64,000 nt of DNA from Candidatus Pantoea bituminis (lineage in GTDB: Bacteria > Pseudomonadota > Gammaproteobacteria > Enterobacterales > Enterobacteriaceae), in contig NZ_JAGTWO010000005.1 of the NCBI RefSeq assembly GCF_018842675.1, positions 372,001 through 436,000 of the forward strand, read 5' to 3'. The position numbers and the translations under genes are program-made. Positions 56,419 through 64,000 of the stretch are shown here, in pieces (the stretch's first letter is position 1; each line of letters opens with the position of its first letter). The notes under the pieces were generated by a model, which worked only from the letters and a program-made list of their open reading frames with translations, was not told the DNA's origin and made no database searches.

Positions 56419-56994
56419 ATGGCAGTGAATCTCTCGAAAGGCGGTAACGTTAACCTGTCCAAAGAAGCCCCAACCATGACCAAAGCGATCGCGGGTCTTG
56501 GCTGGGATGCTCGTGTGACTGACGGACAGGCATTCGACCTCGATGCATCAGTATTTCTGGTCGGTGATGACGGTAAAGTACTGTCCGATCAACACTTCGT
56601 GTTCTTCAACAACGCGACCAGCCCAGATGGCTCAGTTGCGCACCAAGGCGACAACCGCACCGGTGAAGGCGAAGGCGATGATGAGCAGGTTAAAATTGCA
56701 CTGAACAACGTCCCTGCAGAAGTGAAGAAAGCGGTTTTTGCCGTCACTATTTATGATGCAGAAACGCGTAAGCAGAACTTCGGTATGGTTTCCAATGCTT
56801 ATATCCGCATTGTTAACGAAGACAACAACGCCGAAATCGCGCGTTATGACCTCTCTGAAGACGCCAGCACTGAAACGGCAATGGTGTTTGGCGAACTCTA
56901 TCGCCACAACGGTGAGTGGAAATTTAAAGCGGTTGGTCAAGGTTTTGCGGGTGGCTTGTCAGCACTGGCATCACAGCACGGTGTCTCTGTTTAA
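56419..56994 (+). CDS. terE: Tellurium-resistance protein TerE
   Basis: A 191-aa paralogue of TerD with the same architecture: [36 protein letters not shown], calcium motif [13 protein letters not shown] and C-terminal [18 protein letters not shown]. It is the last gene of terZABCDE, with a 79-base spacer after terD, and is followed by two intrinsic terminators. No terF is seen. Confidence 0.94.
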   Translation: MAVNLSKGGNVNLSKEAPTMTKAIAGLGWDARVTDGQAFDLDASVFLVGDDGKVLSDQHFVFFNNATSPDGSVAHQGDNRTGEGEGDDEQVKIALNNVPAEVKKAVFAVTIYDAETRKQNFGMVSNAYIRIVNEDNNAEIARYDLSEDASTETAMVFGELYRHNGEWKFKAVGQGFAGGLSALASQHGVSV

Positions 56995-57011
56995 GTCATC
57001 TTTTGTATCAG

Positions 57012-57039
57012 GCCCTGTCCAATAGGACAGGGCTTTTTT
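57012..57039 (+). terminator. First terminator after terE
   Basis: GCCCTGTCC (57012-57020) pairs with GGACAGGGC (57025-57033), followed by T6. It lies 18 bases after the terE stop. Confidence 0.9.
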
Positions 57040-57080
57040 ATATCTAAATCCTGCAAAAGTGGATTCTGCGTTAAACAGAC

Positions 57081-57108
57081 AACCGGCCTCAGGGCCGGTT
57101 TTTTATTT
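57081..57108 (+). terminator. Second terminator after terE
   Basis: AACCGGCC (57081-57088) pairs with GGCCGGTT (57093-57100), with a T-rich tail. The tandem arrangement insulates the convergent lplA gene from ter transcription. Confidence 0.85.
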
Positions 57109-57216
57109 TATAAGGGAAGCTATTTTTTAGCATCCTTTGAGAAACCGCATAGCATAGCGTTCCAAAACACCTGCATGCTATTGTTTTAAAAGATACTAAC
57201 AGTGAAGAGTAAGGCT

Positions 57217-58233
57217 TTAACTCACACTTTCAATTAGCCACGCTTCCAGCTGATCAAGTTCATTGTGTTGTTCAGGAAACTCAGCTTTTAATTGCAGCAT
57301 CTGTTCGGATAAAGCGTCTCGACGATACATCACGCCTTGTAGCCGCACCGCCAGCGTTTCAAGCGGCGTAGGATTGAGGCTATCGGAAAATATCTGGCAC
57401 CGACTGACAATCCCACGTTCCACATCAAAGTGAATTTCCACGCCGCCCCAGCTAAAACGCGTATCTAACAAATGAGAAAAGTTCGGGGCGTTGCCAAAAT
57501 TCCATTCCCAGCTGCTTTGTTTGGCGAACTGCTGTTCAAAACCAGGCAAGTCAGGCAATGCATCGGGTGAAATATATTCGGGTGCGCATTGCTCACCAAA
57601 ATGTTCAAAATAGGCATCAATGATGGAGGAACAGATCTGTTCATAACTGATGCCGGGCGCCAACTCCTCAAGGTTCGCTACGCGAGAGCGCACAGAAGTG
57701 ATGCCTTTGGCCTGCAATTTTTTGATATCAGGATTAAGGTAATCCGCCAGGCGCGAAAGATCGGCATTCATCAAAATTGTGCCGTGGTGAAAACCGCGAT
57801 CGGGGGTTTCACGATAGGCAGAACCTGAAATTTTACGCATCCCATCCAGGGTGTTAACCACTAAATCGTTACGACCAGAGGCTTCCGCAGGCACACCCAG
57901 CGTTGTCAAAGCACGCAAAATGATGGCGGTAGAAACGCTTTTATCGTACTCCGGCTTGCCCGCCATAAAAGTAAAACAGCAGTTACCCAAATCGTGAAAC
58001 ACCGCGCCCCCGCCGCTGCTGCGACGCGCTAGCTTGATATTGTCCTCCGCCATTCGTCGGGTGTTGCACTCTTTCCACGGATTTTGCGCGCGACCAATCA
58101 CCACGGTATCTGCATTTCGCCATAAAAACAGAACCCGTTGCGTCGCGGGCATCTGGCGGAATATGCACTCTTCAACGGCCAGGTTGAACCAGGGATCATT
58201 CGATTCCGATAACAGTAAACGCAATGTGGACAT
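57217..58233 (-). CDS. lplA: Lipoate-protein ligase A
   Basis: A cytoplasmic enzyme that adenylates free lipoate and attaches it to lysines of E2/GcvH lipoyl domains. At 338 aa it has exactly the length of E. coli LplA, and nearly the whole N-terminal half matches, including [15 protein letters not shown] motif [46 protein letters not shown] and [16 protein letters not shown]. The C-terminal accessory domain has SSWEWNFG and HFDVERG. Monocistronic, divergent from the sugar operon. Confidence 0.95.
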   Translation of the reverse strand: MSTLRLLLSESNDPWFNLAVEECIFRQMPATQRVLFLWRNADTVVIGRAQNPWKECNTRRMAEDNIKLARRSSGGGAVFHDLGNCCFTFMAGKPEYDKSVSTAIILRALTTLGVPAEASGRNDLVVNTLDGMRKISGSAYRETPDRGFHHGTILMNADLSRLADYLNPDIKKLQAKGITSVRSRVANLEELAPGISYEQICSSIIDAYFEHFGEQCAPEYISPDALPDLPGFEQQFAKQSSWEWNFGNAPNFSHLLDTRFSWGGVEIHFDVERGIVSRCQIFSDSLNPTPLETLAVRLQGVMYRRDALSEQMLQLKAEFPEQHNELDQLEAWLIESVS

Positions 58234-58599
58234 ATATCACTCCAGTTCCTTGAGAGAGTAAGTGTTGCAGAACGCACGGATGAGTCCGGCGTGCCGCAAG
58301 CGTCCGCCATTATCATGCTTCACCCCTTTTGGCCGCGAATAATTTTTCAAAAGAGATCGCTGCTCAACAACTTGGTGCAAGTTTGTGAAGTAAATCGACT
58401 GAAAACCCTCCATAAAATAATCGCGCAGCTAACTGCATTGGATTAAAAAACGGTCGGTTATGTACCGCTGCGCTTTTCGTGTGCCAGAAATAACGGGGCT
58501 TCCGCTGCTCTTGCACGCTTTGTGAAGCACATCCCAAAAACAACACCTGCACATAATTACGCTTGCTTATTATTTGGGTAAAGGTAGATTTTATATAAC

Positions 58600-58617
58600 T
58601 TCACGGTATGTCGTGAA
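58600..58617. promoter_or_regulatory. Perfect palindrome upstream of the sugar isomerase operon
   Basis: TTCACG-GTATGT-CGTGAA has 6-bp perfect arms with a 6-base spacer. It lies 44-61 bases before the operon start at 58661, a usual place for an operator. The RpiR-type regulator encoded at the operon's end is the natural candidate. The rest of the 58234-58660 gap contains the divergent promoters; I see no other structure. Confidence 0.55.
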
Positions 58618-58660
58618 CTTGGAAAGTACATCACAATCTAATTTTGAAGGGTTAATCCTT

Positions 58661-59640
58661 ATGTCGGAACTGAAATTTGCTACACGCCTTAACTCGTTTG
58701 CCTCTGGAGCAAACCTTTACTGGCCAGACCTACAGGGAAAGCCATCAGTCCTGCAGATGATTGCTCGCGCCGGTAAGGTCAAAGGATTAACACATCTCGA
58801 CCTGAATTATCCGCAACATATGACCACTGATATCAAAACCATGCGACAGGCAATCGAAGATGCAGGCCTGGCAGTGAATGGCATGCAGATGCGTTGGGAT
58901 GCGCCGCAGTTCAAAATTGGTGCATTCACTAACCCGAACCCGGCAATTCGTCGTGAAGCGATTGAACTGACCAAGCGTGGCATTGATGCGGGACGTGAAT
59001 TTGGCTCAACGCTAATGACCTTGTGGATGGGGCAAGATGGTTTCGACTACTGCTTCCAGGCGGATTACAAAAAATCTGGGAAGACGCGGTCAACGCAGTA
59101 CGTGAAATCGCTGAATATGCGCCAGATGTTGATGTCAGTATCGAATACAAACCCAACGAGCCGCGCGCCTACAGTATCTTTCCGAATGCCACCACCTGTT
59201 TGCTGGCAGTGGAAGAAGCGGGCTGCCCGAACCTCGGTATTACCCTGGATTTCGCCCACGTGCTGTTCGCTAATGAAATCCCTGCTTATGCCGCTGCGAT
59301 GGTTGCCCGTCGTTCACGACTGTTAGGCCTGGATCTCAACGATGGCTGGGGCAAACGTGATGATGGCCTGATGGCGGGTTCTGTAAATCCACGCGCCACG
59401 CTGGAATTCCTCTGGCAGATGCAGCGCGATGGTTATAAAGGTGCTTACTACTTTGACACCTTCCCGGATGCCAGCGGTCTGGATCCAATCCGTGAAGCGG
59501 AAACCAATATCACCACGGTGCTTCATTTGCTGAAGCTGTGTGAAAAACTGCACGATAACCCGGCGCTGCTAGACGCTATTAGCCGTCAGGATGCCGTCGC
59601 CTCGCAACAGATCGTTAATGACATTATGTTCGCCAAATAA
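58661..59640 (+). CDS. Sugar (phosphate) isomerase/epimerase, TIM-barrel type (apparent frameshift)
   Basis: A xylose-isomerase-like TIM-barrel protein. Probable metal ligands are Glu in VSIEYKPNEPR, Asp/His in ITLDFAHV, Asp in GLDLNDGWG and a Glu/Asp near YYFDTFPD. The start is ATG 58661 (GAAGGG 9 bases upstream). The frame breaks at the A6 run 59069-59074, where DYKK should continue IWEDAVNAVREI. One restored A gives 326 aa. First gene of an operon with a ribose-type ABC importer, so it should isomerise or epimerise the imported sugar or its derivative; the identity of the sugar is open. Confidence 0.82.
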
Positions 59641-59704
59641 ACATGCTCTGCTCGTCATAAAGAGAAAAGTTGTACCCCACATGCTGAGACTAAAAGGCTG
59701 AAAA

Positions 59705-60745
59705 ATGAAGAAATTATTACTCTCTGTACTTGCCTCATCACTGCTCTGCTCAACAGTTTATGCTGCTGAGTTGGCACCCTTAAAATCAGACACCGAACCG
59801 GATCGTACAGACTGGTCGCAACTTGAAAGCAAATATGGCGCGCTGCCGAAAGCAGATAAAGCATTGAAAATTGGTGGCGTATCAAAAACGCTGACCAATG
59901 AATATTGGCGCTCGCTGGGTCAGGGTTATCAGAACGAAGCCAAAAAACAGGGATTTACCGTGGCGTATCAGGCGGCCGCGAATGAAGACGATCAAATGGG
60001 ACAGTTATCCATCGCGGAAACGCTGATTTCTCAGGGCTTCAATGGATTGCTGGTTTCGCCACAAACAGACATCAACCTCGAACCCGCACTGGAAACGGCC
60101 AAAAGTAAAAATATTCCGGTGATAAACGTCAACGATGCCGTGATGCCAAATGCACAGCACTACGTCGGTAACGTGCAAAAAGATAACGGCGTTCGCGTGG
60201 CCAAGTGGTTTATTCAACACCATCCGCAAGGCGGCAAAGTGGCGGTGATTGAAGGGCAGCCGGGCGTGTATGCGGCTGGCCAGCGCACCGGAGGTTTCAA
60301 AGAAACGCTACAAGCTAATGGCAAATTCAACATTGTTGCCAGCGTCCCCGCCAACTGGAGTCGTGAGCAGGCTTACAACGCCGCGTCCACCATTTTGCAG
60401 CAGCATCCTGATCTGATTGGTTTTTACGCAAACAACGACACCATGGCGCTTGGCGTAGTAGAAGCCGTGCGTTCGTTGAGCAAATCTGAGCAGGTTGCGG
60501 TATTTGGTACCGATGGTATCTCAGACGCCTATGCATCCATCAAACGCGGTGAGCTAACCGGCACCGTCGACAGCTTCCCGGTATTAACGGGTGAAGTGGC
60601 AATGGACGTCATGATTCGTCTGATCAACGGTCAGAAAATCTCTCGCGTTGTCTCTACGCCTCAGGCGCTGATCACCAAAGAGAATGTTGAGGCGTTTTCG
60701 ACCAAAGATAACAACACGTTGCGCCAGCTTCTGGCCCAGCAATAA
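59705..60745 (+). CDS. Ribose-type ABC transporter sugar-binding protein
   Basis: A 346-aa periplasmic protein with a signal peptide (MKKLLLSVLASSLLCSTVYA) and the RbsB-like type-1 fold (KIGGVSKTLTNEYWRSLGQG, VSPQTDINLEPALETAKS, VNDAVMPNAQHYVG, GFYANNDTMALGVVEA). A segment of about 35 residues between the signal peptide and the first strand (LKSDTEPDRTDWSQLESKYG) is longer than in RbsB. It lies between the isomerase and ATPase genes of the RpiR-controlled sugar operon. Confidence 0.87.
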   Translation: MKKLLLSVLASSLLCSTVYAAELAPLKSDTEPDRTDWSQLESKYGALPKADKALKIGGVSKTLTNEYWRSLGQGYQNEAKKQGFTVAYQAAANEDDQMGQLSIAETLISQGFNGLLVSPQTDINLEPALETAKSKNIPVINVNDAVMPNAQHYVGNVQKDNGVRVAKWFIQHHPQGGKVAVIEGQPGVYAAGQRTGGFKETLQANGKFNIVASVPANWSREQAYNAASTILQQHPDLIGFYANNDTMALGVVEAVRSLSKSEQVAVFGTDGISDAYASIKRGELTGTVDSFPVLTGEVAMDVMIRLINGQKISRVVSTPQALITKENVEAFSTKDNNTLRQLLAQQ

Positions 60746-60761
60746 GTCAGGCGGAGAGGGT

Positions 60762-62264
60762 ATGGAACAGTATCGCTTAATGATGCGCGGCATTACCAAA
60801 ACCTATGGCAGTGCTGCTGCTTTACAAAATGTGGATTTTTCTGTGAAGCCCGGTGAAGTGCATGCACTGATTGGTGAAAACGGCGCGGGGAAATCAACAC
60901 TGCTGAATATCCTTTCTGGCGTTCGTGCGGCTGACGGTGGCGAGATCAGCGTTAACGGCCAAACGGTACAAATGAAGAATCCGCTCAGCGCCCGTCATGC
61001 TGGCATCGCCATGATTCATCAGGAGTTACAGCATGTTCCAGAACTCTCTGTTGCCCAGAATATGTTTCTTGGCCGCCCGTTGACCAAAGCGAAGGGTTTA
61101 TGGGTTGATAAAAAAGCGCAGTTGGCGCGCGCCAAACTGATTTTGAAGCAGTTGGATCCGACCATCGATCCCAACGAGCCAATCAAAAATCTCAAGGTAT
61201 CGCAGCAGCAGATCGTAGAAATTGCCCGCGCTATGCTGGAAGACGCCAAAATCATTGCGATGGATGAGCCGACATCGAGCCTGACACCCCGTGAGTTTGA
61301 TCGCCTGGCGGAGCTGATTGCCGATTTAAAAGCGATGGGCGTGTCGCTGATTTACGTCTCGCATAAGATGAACGAGATTTTCAAAGTCTGCGATCGCGCT
61401 ACCATCATGCGTGATGGCAAGCAGGTTGGCGTGGTGAATATTTGCGATGAAGATGAAGAGAGCATTGTCGCCAAAATGGTGGGCCGCAAGATTGAAAGGC
61501 TCGATCATAATTCTTACGTGACCGATCAGGAAGTATTGCGCGTTGAGAACCTGGCACGCGGCCATGATGTTTTGCCGGCCAACTTCAGCGTTAAAGCCGG
61601 TGAAGTGCTTGGCATTGCCGGTTTAGTGGGCGCAGGCCGTACAGAACTGTTGAAGCTGATCGCCGGCATTGATAAGCGCAGCAGCGGCAGCGTGCTGGTG
61701 AATGGCAATGCGGTGCGCAATCACAATGTCAGTGCCGCCATCAAAGCGGGTATTGGATTAGTACCGGAAGATCGTAAGAAAGAGGGCATCATCAAAGAGC
61801 GCGCCGTAAAAATGAATATGGCGTTACCGTCAATGGGTAATTTCACGCTGGCGGGCCTGATTAATAAAAGCAAACTGAACCGTGTGGCGCATGAGGTCAT
61901 GAGTGATCTGAAACTGCGTCCTATGGATATTGAAAAAACCATCGGTACGCTCAGTGGCGGCAACCAGCAAAAAGTGATTATTGGACGTTGGGTCGCCGCC
62001 GATGCAAAAGTCTTTTTATTTGATGAACCCACCCGGGGAATTGATATTGGTGCCAAGTCCGAAATCTATAACCTGATTGAGAAGCTGGCGAAAGCGGGTA
62101 AGGCGATAGTTGTTGTTTCCTCGGAAATGACCGAAATCATCCGTATTTCTGACCGCGTTCTGGTGATGAGAGAAGGGAAAATCACGAAAGAATTACAGGG
62201 TGATGCAATAACGGAAGATAACATTGCCCGTTTTGCGATTAAAGATGTAGACCAAACTGCCTGA
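60762..62264 (+). CDS. Ribose-type ABC transporter ATPase (two nucleotide-binding domains)
   Basis: A 500-aa RbsA-family ATPase with two tandem NBDs. NBD1 has Walker A GENGAGKSTL and Walker B IIAMDEPTSSL. NBD2 has the degenerate Walker A GLVGAGRTEL, signature LSGGNQQKV and Walker B VFLFDEPTRGID, as is standard for this class. The NBD1 signature is unusual: LKVSQQQIVEIARAM. The start is ATG 60762 behind GGAGAGGG; an upstream in-frame start would overlap the binding-protein gene. It energises the importer with the neighbouring permease. Confidence 0.92.
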   Translation: MEQYRLMMRGITKTYGSAAALQNVDFSVKPGEVHALIGENGAGKSTLLNILSGVRAADGGEISVNGQTVQMKNPLSARHAGIAMIHQELQHVPELSVAQNMFLGRPLTKAKGLWVDKKAQLARAKLILKQLDPTIDPNEPIKNLKVSQQQIVEIARAMLEDAKIIAMDEPTSSLTPREFDRLAELIADLKAMGVSLIYVSHKMNEIFKVCDRATIMRDGKQVGVVNICDEDEESIVAKMVGRKIERLDHNSYVTDQEVLRVENLARGHDVLPANFSVKAGEVLGIAGLVGAGRTELLKLIAGIDKRSSGSVLVNGNAVRNHNVSAAIKAGIGLVPEDRKKEGIIKERAVKMNMALPSMGNFTLAGLINKSKLNRVAHEVMSDLKLRPMDIEKTIGTLSGGNQQKVIIGRWVAADAKVFLFDEPTRGIDIGAKSEIYNLIEKLAKAGKAIVVVSSEMTEIIRISDRVLVMREGKITKELQGDAITEDNIARFAIKDVDQTA

Positions 62265-62292
62265 GTTTTTCACCTGCATTTATTTAAAGGCC

Positions 62293-63270
62293 ATGAACAT
62301 GATGACACAAACAAATAATCGGGCTGTTCCGCACTCATCGTCGCTGTTTAAGTTTAATGTGCGCGATGCCGGTACCTTGATTGGATTATTAATTATTATT
62401 GTTACGTTCTCATTTTTGTCACCGGTATTTTTTACGGTGCCAAACTTGCTTAATATTTTACAACAATCCTCGATCAACGCCTTAATTGCATTGGGCATGA
62501 CGCTGGTGATTATTTCGGGCGGAATCGACTTATCCGTCGGGCCAACGGCGGCACTTTCTGCCGTATTAGGCGCAACCTTGATGGTAGCAGGCGTGCCGGT
62601 GCCGCTGGCCGTTATGGCCACCTTGGGAATTGGTGCAATCTGCGGGATCTTTAGCGGCACACTGATCGCTTACGCCGGTTTGCAGCCTTTTATCGTAACA
62701 TTAGGCGGCTTGTCGCTGTTCCGTGCTATCGCCTTGATTTATACCGGCGGCAGCCTGATTTTCGGCATTCCCATGGAATTTCGTAGCATTATCAACAGTA
62801 CGCTGTTGGGTGTGCCAACGCCGATTGTGATTGTTGCGGTGATTGCGCTGGTGCTGTGGACCGTGATGAACAAAACCCCGCTGGGTGAATATATTCTGGC
62901 AATTGGTGGCAATGAAGAAGCGGCGCGTGTTGCGGGTGTGCCGGTTAAACGCACCAAAGTCACGGTGTATATCATCTCTGGCATGCTGGCTTCGTTGGCC
63001 TCGCTGATTCTAATTGGACGTTTAGGCGCAGCCGAACCGACAATTGGTAATTTATGGGAATTGGATGCGATTGCCGCTGCGGCCATTGGTGGCGCATCTT
63101 TGATGGGTGGCAAAGGCAGTGTGTTTGGCACCATCATCGGCGTCATTATTTTGGGTGCGTTACGTAATGGATTGACTCTGCTAAATATTCAGGCCTTTTA
63201 CCAATTGCTCGCGACTGGCCTTATTATTATCATAGCGATGTTGATTGACCGAGCGACCCGAGGCAAATAA
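62293..63270 (+). CDS. Ribose-type ABC transporter permease
   Basis: A 325-aa RbsC-family permease with about 9-10 TM segments. Motifs are ISGGIDLSVGPTAALSAV (the conserved GGIDLSVG) and IGGASLMGGKGSVFGTIIG. The start is ATG 62293, with alternative ATGs at codons 3 and 4. Its stop overlaps the RpiR gene start by one base (TAATG), so regulator and transporter are co-transcribed. Confidence 0.92.
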   Translation: MNMMTQTNNRAVPHSSSLFKFNVRDAGTLIGLLIIIVTFSFLSPVFFTVPNLLNILQQSSINALIALGMTLVIISGGIDLSVGPTAALSAVLGATLMVAGVPVPLAVMATLGIGAICGIFSGTLIAYAGLQPFIVTLGGLSLFRAIALIYTGGSLIFGIPMEFRSIINSTLLGVPTPIVIVAVIALVLWTVMNKTPLGEYILAIGGNEEAARVAGVPVKRTKVTVYIISGMLASLASLILIGRLGAAEPTIGNLWELDAIAAAAIGGASLMGGKGSVFGTIIGVIILGALRNGLTLLNIQAFYQLLATGLIIIIAMLIDRATRGK

Positions 63271-64000
63271 TGAAGCAAGATCCGCGAGCCATTGGTGCTC
63301 AAATCCGTATGCGTTTGCCCCAACTCACGCCCTTAGAACGACGAGTGGTTGAGGCAATTACTGCCCGAACTGACATTACTGAGCAAACATCTTTAAAAGA
63401 GATCGCGCAGGAAAATAATGTCTCGGAAGCGATGATTGTTAAGATTACTAAAAAACTTAACTTCACCGGTTTTAGAAACTTCAGAAGCAGTCTGGTTTAT
63501 TACAACGAATCTGAAGTGGCAGGATTGCATGCTGAAATTGAGCCTGATGATTCTTCGGAGCAATTGCTGGCAAAAGTATTCAGAACGTCTATTCAGGCAA
63601 TCGAAGAAACCATGTCGATTCTTGATATTTCTGAATTCAACCGTGCGGCGGACATTATATTTAAAGCGCGTCACATCGATTTATATGCCGTGGGCGGTTC
63701 TGCCACGGTAGCCCGAGATTTATCGCATAAGATGCTTAAGATTGGCATTAAATCGACGGCCTACGATGACGCCCATATTATGTTGATGTCCGCTGCCGTG
63801 TTATCTGACGATGATGTTGTCATCGCCATTAGTCACTCGGGTGCCACGCGCGCGGTAAATGATCCCGTGAAACTGGCCATGCGTAATGGTGCCAAAGTGA
63901 TTGCCTTAACCAATTACGCCGAGTCGCCCATTGCGCGCCACGCGCATGTCGTGCTCAATTCAACCTCTCAGGGATCGCATCTGTTAGGTGAAAATGCCGC
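63270..64000 (+). CDS. RpiR-family transcriptional regulator (cut by window edge)
   Basis: An open frame from ATG 63270 runs off the right edge; about 243 residues are visible. The N-terminal HTH_6 domain (about 1-80) contains SLKEIAQENNVSEAMIVKITKKL. A SIS phosphosugar-binding domain follows from about 120 (LYAVGGSATVARDLSHKM and AISHSGATRAV), which senses a phosphorylated sugar. This implies that the imported sugar is phosphorylated by an enzyme encoded outside the visible region. It is translationally linked to the permease gene, and the palindrome at 58600 is a candidate operator. Confidence 0.9.
   Translation, partial: MKQDPRAIGAQIRMRLPQLTPLERRVVEAITARTDITEQTSLKEIAQENNVSEAMIVKITKKLNFTGFRNFRSSLVYYNESEVAGLHAEIEPDDSSEQLLAKVFRTSIQAIEETMSILDISEFNRAADIIFKARHIDLYAVGGSATVARDLSHKMLKIGIKSTAYDDAHIMLMSAAVLSDDDVVIAISHSGATRAVNDPVKLAMRNGAKVIALTNYAESPIARHAHVVLNSTSQGSHLLGENA

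Noticed and set aside
55761..56994. terD-terE as a recent duplication or recombination artefact
   Set aside because: The two genes are similar but clearly diverged, and both are standard members of ter operons.
1..64000. CRISPR arrays, tRNA/rRNA genes, IS elements, prophage genes, attachment-site duplications
   Set aside because: I looked for regularly spaced repeats, cloverleaf-like ends, transposase or integrase motifs and direct-repeat borders and found none that I can support.

Overview
The window looks like a chromosomal stretch of an Enterobacterales bacterium, most plausibly Erwiniaceae/Enterobacteriaceae (Pantoea, Erwinia or Klebsiella-like). FumB, LplA, PqiB, ZinT, TerZABCDE/TerW, RbtD and YibH/YibI-type proteins recall the E. 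coli/Klebsiella proteins and, once one-base gaps are restored, have the same or nearly the same lengths. I see no phage, IS element, CRISPR array, rRNA or tRNA gene.

Layout. 0-2.5 kb: end of an EamA transporter, a LysR regulator and a divergent PRISE-type reductase. 3.0-9.9 kb: an operon with a flavin monooxygenase-like protein, two AhpD/CMD-fold proteins and a polar amino-acid-type ABC transporter, followed by a LysR regulator. 10.0-20.1 kb: an anaerobic C4-dicarboxylate/fumarate island with FumB, a DASS antiporter, a three-domain NADH:fumarate reductase (OYE + FMN_bind + FAD), its ApbE flavin transferase and a CitA/CitB-type two-component system. A consensus FNR box lies in the central divergent promoter. 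20.4-24.5 kb: malate:quinone oxidoreductase, a DUF2132 protein, a small exported protein and an MHS-family carrier. 24.6-27.5 kb: dat-ddc (1,3-diaminopropane synthesis). 28.2-34.3 kb: a ManA-like isomerase, an SDR, a BLUF-EAL photoreceptor with an altered catalytic motif, an NlpA/MetQ lipoprotein, a phosphoesterase and a GNAT enzyme. 34.4-41.3 kb: a ribitol catabolic operon (RbtK, RbtD) served by a xylose-type ABC transporter, with a divergent LacI-type regulator. 41.4-46.4 kb: a small protein, Zur-boxed zinT, a solitary pqiB, a DUF3302/HlyD pair and an intergenic repeat. 46.5-57.0 kb: a complete Ter stress system, in which terW and a five-gene biosynthetic module diverge from terZABCDE. 57.2-64 kb: lplA, then a sugar ABC operon with a TIM-barrel isomerase and an RpiR regulator cut by the window edge.

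A pervasive technical feature affects the reading: about 22 single-base losses, all in homopolymer runs of 4-7 bases, break at least 16 genes that otherwise restore to the expected family length. I treat these as probable sequence undercalls and give full-length gene coordinates, noting each break.

How the genes work together: the 10-20 kb island converts imported malate/tartrate/citrate-type C4/C6 acids to fumarate and then to succinate using NADH, under oxygen and substrate control. The rbt cluster imports ribitol, oxidises it to D-ribulose and phosphorylates that. The Ter region couples membrane TerC and calcium-binding TerD-fold proteins to enzymes predicted to make a nucleoside-like metabolite, and three copies of a short palindrome in its divergent promoter suggest shared control of both arms.
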